Origin: Escallonia rubra
Taxonomy: Eukaryota > Streptophyta > Magnoliopsida > Escalloniales > Escalloniaceae
NCBI GenBank assembly: GCA_033065855.1
Contig: JAVXUO010002200.1
Span: 310,001 to 374,000, forward strand
Reading direction: 5' to 3'
DNA: 64,000 bases
Position numbers and translations under genes: made by a program. Each line of letters opens with the position of its first letter. Positions within the stretch are counted from its first letter, which is position 1. Below are positions 61,301 through 64,000 of this stretch, piece by piece. The notes beneath the pieces are model-generated. The model searched no databases, had not been told where the DNA came from, and worked only from the letters and a program-made list of their open reading frames with translations.

Positions 61301-62731
61301 GGCGCTGATGCCAGTCAGTGAAATTTGATTTGGAGATAGAATGTGCTTGTGGAGCAGGTAGAGATGGTAGGCAGTAAACATCATTTGCATTCTTCCCGCG
61401 AAGAAGTGGCGCCCCCGTGCTCAGATCCTTCACCAAAAAATAAGAAGGAAAAAATTCAAGTGAGACACGGTTGGAATGACAGAATTTTGCAACAGAAATA
61501 AGATTCTGATTAATAGAAGGAGCACATAAAACATCATTTAAGGCAAAAGTAGCGTGAGGGGTACGCAATTTTGCATGTCCAATATGTGATATGCGCAAAC
61601 CTGAACCATGACTGATGTGAATTTCATCGGGACCGCCATAGTCCGAATAGGAATGAAGGTTAGTAGTATCACTGGTGACATGATGGGATGCGCCAGTGTC
61701 AAACAACCAAGGTGGGGAGGTGGGACGGTTAAGGGAGGTGACATTGACTGTTGGGGTGGCAAGTTGAGGTGATTGCACTGGGTGAATGGTTTGAACGTCA
61801 TTTTCTCGGAGAAAGCGAGCAAGCTTGCGACATTCATTTGTGGCGTGCCCAGCGCGGTCACAGAAGCGACAATAAAGAGAAGAGCGAGGTATAGATGCAC
61901 GGTGTTGGGTGTTTGGGCGTGATCAATTTTACGGTTGGTAAGATGGGTTGTGGGACGACTAGGGAAGGACTCGTGGCTGCGAGGAGTGAAATTTTCAGAG
62001 TGGCGCCCAGAGGAGGCGTTCCCATGAGGTGAAGAGTGCTGTGACTGGAGTCGATGTTGGCGGTGAGTGTAGTTTGCAGTGGCGATGGAAAGTGAAGGGG
62101 TAAGATCATCCTTCTTGAGTTGGAGTTCATAATCTCCAAGCTTGTCATAAAGTTCGTCAAAAGAGATGGGTGTGTCCCGAGCGCGGAGAGCAGCAGCAAT
62201 TTCCTTAAACTCAGGGCCTATGCCGACAAGAATATATAGGACAAGATCATCTTCAGAGATAGGATTGTCGACGAGAGCAAGATCATCAGCGATAGCCCGC
62301 ATCTGTTGTAGATATTCTGGAATAGAACGGTTGCCGCGAGGATTGTTAAGCAGTCGTTCTTTGAGAGACATGACTCGCGAACGAGATTTGTTTGCAAAGA
62401 GAATGATGAGACGTTCCCATGCTTCCTTCGAGGAGGAAACGGTGGAGATGTGAGGCTGGATAGTATCAATACAACTGCCAAGCATGGCATTGAGTACGAG
62501 TTGATCTTGGCGATGCCAGATGACATAGTCCGGATTTGGAATTTTTTCTGTGGAAGTAGAGGACGCAGGAATTGTTTGAGGTGGTGGGGAAATGGAACCA
62601 TCAATGAAACCCAGCAAATTGTGGCCAATTAGACCTAAGTAAAGTTGAGTTCTCCACACTGTGAAGTTGGTATATGTGAATTTAGTGGGAAGGTGTGAGG
62701 GTGCATTGAAGAGAATTATAGGGTTTGCCAT
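58295..62731 (-). pseudogene. Copia gag-pol polyprotein with two frameshifts
   Basis: Gag starts at 62731 ([12 protein letters not shown]) with a retrotransposon Gag segment. A CCHC knuckle [14 protein letters not shown] lies in a different frame from the gag start, because the frame shifts near 61925. Next come the protease motif [11 protein letters not shown] (about 61700), the GAG-pre-integrase WHQRLGHPS, and the integrase (TDVWGP, SDNGGEY, TPEHNG.SER). The RT follows, from [18 protein letters not shown] to [12 protein letters not shown] second break near 59360 separates the RT N-terminal part from the YVDD part. RNase H follows, with DSDWGGD, TTGY and [11 protein letters not shown], and ends inside the 3' LTR at 58295. 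Copia elements normally use one continuous frame, so this copy is probably non-autonomous. Confidence 0.92.
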
Positions 62732-62777
62732 GGATCGAAAAAATAGAGCTTTAACTCAAGGAGGGCTTCTGATACCA

Positions 62778-63032
62778 TGTAAAGAACAAATGTTTGTTGT
62801 TTCCCTTGATTTGTTCAAGATTCCTTTTACAATAATATATACAGAAGGCTCCACGTGAGGTGAGTGAACTGTGGAGAGATACATGGACTTTGGTTACATT
62901 TGAAAACATTTGAATTGTGAAATCTAAATCCAAAGAGATTGAGGCAGTAGCACAACTATGTGGATAAGTCAGCTTCACGGTTGGAGTGTTACTTGGCAAG
63001 GTGATTGCTTGCATGGCAGGATATTGCCAACA
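62778..63032 (-). repeat. Copia 5' LTR
   Basis: This 255-bp repeat begins TGTTGGC and ends TTTACA, directly followed by the primer-binding site. It has the promoter role by position. Confidence 0.95.
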
Positions 63033-63037
63033 AGATC

Positions 63038-64000
63038 TAGCTTTTGGGGGGTGGGGGATTTGAGCTAATCAGGGCCCAACGGATGGTGGTGATGACAACA
63101 GTGGTGGCAATGACGACAGTGTTAGGCAATCCTTGGAAGTTTGTGGTGGCGGTAAAATCTGGCAAGGGGTAGAAATTGGAAGATATGCAAATAATTATGG
63201 GGTTACTTTCGTCACTCAATTTAATCGGCGACTATTTTCTCCAAGGTGCAGTATTTTCCTAACCGGAAGGGCTTTAGTGCATCATTTTGAAAGTGAAGGA
63301 GAAAAATTCGCACCCCAGATACAGACTTACAGTACGGGGGATCAAAAAGCTGATTCCCCCTTCTTTGAACAAGGCTGCGTCGAAATCAACTTTCGTTACT
63401 CCAGTTGGTGGAGAAGCCCGATCGCAGCATACGAGAGGGACTTTCTTTGGGTGATCGCAAACTTCCTAAGCTTTCTTAAACTGGTCCAGCACACGAAAAG
63501 CCATTGTGTCAATTGTGCATAATACTGTTCCTGTTATTCCAAGGGCACCAACGTAACATCATAAGAAGTCGAAATCATCAGAGACTTGTCCCTACACTTT
63601 CAGCCACCATTCATACACTGAACCTTGGCAAATCCAGCTTGGATGCTTCATACGAGATTAGAGTCTTTCATATATGGTACACGGCCTCATCTTCATTCCC
63701 ACATATGGCGTAAATTTTCCATTTAAATCTTCCTCTTGCAGAAGTTTGAACCCGCTGGTAACGCATTAAGGCATGCTCCCCATCCCAAAATTCCAAACTG
63801 TCCGGTACAGTCCTATTCCCGAGGAAACTGTCACTTCTGTAACCCACTCGAGCTACTTTCCTCCGCATTGCTGTTGCTAATCTTCAGTTCGGGCACGGGT
63901 CAATTGTTCATTAGCACTAAGCTGGAGTGTTTTCGGCATTGACTGAATCGTCAACGCGTACGCTCAGGGCAGCCATCTATCATCGCAGATCTCAATCATT
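63038..64000. other. Unassigned sequence at the window edge
   Basis: From about 63180 the composition becomes more balanced than the AT-rich flanks. A plus-strand frame (63133-63522) reads plausibly (ALVHHFESEGEKF..., SSWWRSPIAAYERDFLW) and is followed by frames at 63504-63713 and 63736-63942. I recognise no domain. It could be part of a gene continuing past the window, an organelle-derived insertion or decayed sequence. Confidence 0.35.

Larger units (their letters stand above)
58098..63032 (-). mobile_element. Ty1/copia retrotransposon, 4,935 bp, young
   Basis: Two 255-bp LTRs (62778-63032 as 5' LTR and 58098-58352 as 3' LTR) differ at only about four or five positions. A perfect 5-bp duplication AGATC flanks the element (58093-58097 and 63033-63037). 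Inside the 5' LTR is a Met-tRNA primer site TGGTATCAGAAGC. Before the 3' LTR is a G-rich purine tract. The order gag, protease, integrase, RT, RNase H is Copia-type. The short LTRs and total length suggest the Ale (Retrofit/Hopscotch) lineage, which I infer and have not tested. Confidence 0.96.

Overview
This window is nuclear DNA from a flowering plant, most probably a eudicot. The base composition is AT-rich, the genes have GT-AG introns, and the gene families are plant ones: a group A MAP kinase, NPF nitrate transporters, a plant-type MULE, hAT elements and a Copia retrotransposon. I cannot name the species. All exon coordinates were read by eye from splice sites and codon phase, without transcripts.

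Positions 1-8433 are intergenic DNA filled with DNA transposons. An inverted-repeat element with a GGC-rich core lies at about 705-1365. A 1,171-bp Pack-MULE with a perfect 9-bp target duplication and an AT-hook fragment lies at 2480-3650. A second long-TIR element lies at 3738-4728. A third, at 4778-8433, carries a CA/TG-rich core and a nested hAT element at 6017-8218. This block stops about 475 bp before a MAP kinase gene of the MPK3 type (8909-11601, six exons, 369 aa, TEY activation loop). Downstream are two tandem NPF transporter genes (13480-16989 and 18886-21865) with identical four-exon layouts and a tRNA-derived SINE between them.

A long minus-strand gene (23125 to about 30944, around 13 exons, 891 aa in my model) encodes a protein I do not recognise. 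It has internal repeats of 61-67 residues, and a complete 480-bp TRIM retrotransposon sits in one of its introns. Positions 32035-44087 are old repeats: Helitron Rep and RPA-like remnants with a repeated upstream segment, an LTR-element remnant, a Stowaway-type MITE, a long-TIR element and a TRIM remnant.

The most striking region is 45087-57505, a four-level transposon nest. The outermost level is a long-TIR element that carries a histone H4 fragment. A hAT element (45354-56602) interrupts the H4 fragment. A hAT-like element (46948-54938) interrupts that hAT's own transposase. The innermost level is a near-intact 6,921-bp MULE (47769-54689) with 123-bp TIRs that look identical and a perfect 9-bp target duplication. 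The MULE has two convergent genes: a multi-exon MURA transposase, and a GRF zinc-finger protein with a coiled coil and a membrane segment. A young 4,935-bp Copia retrotransposon (58098-63032) with two frameshifts follows. The last kilobase is unassigned.
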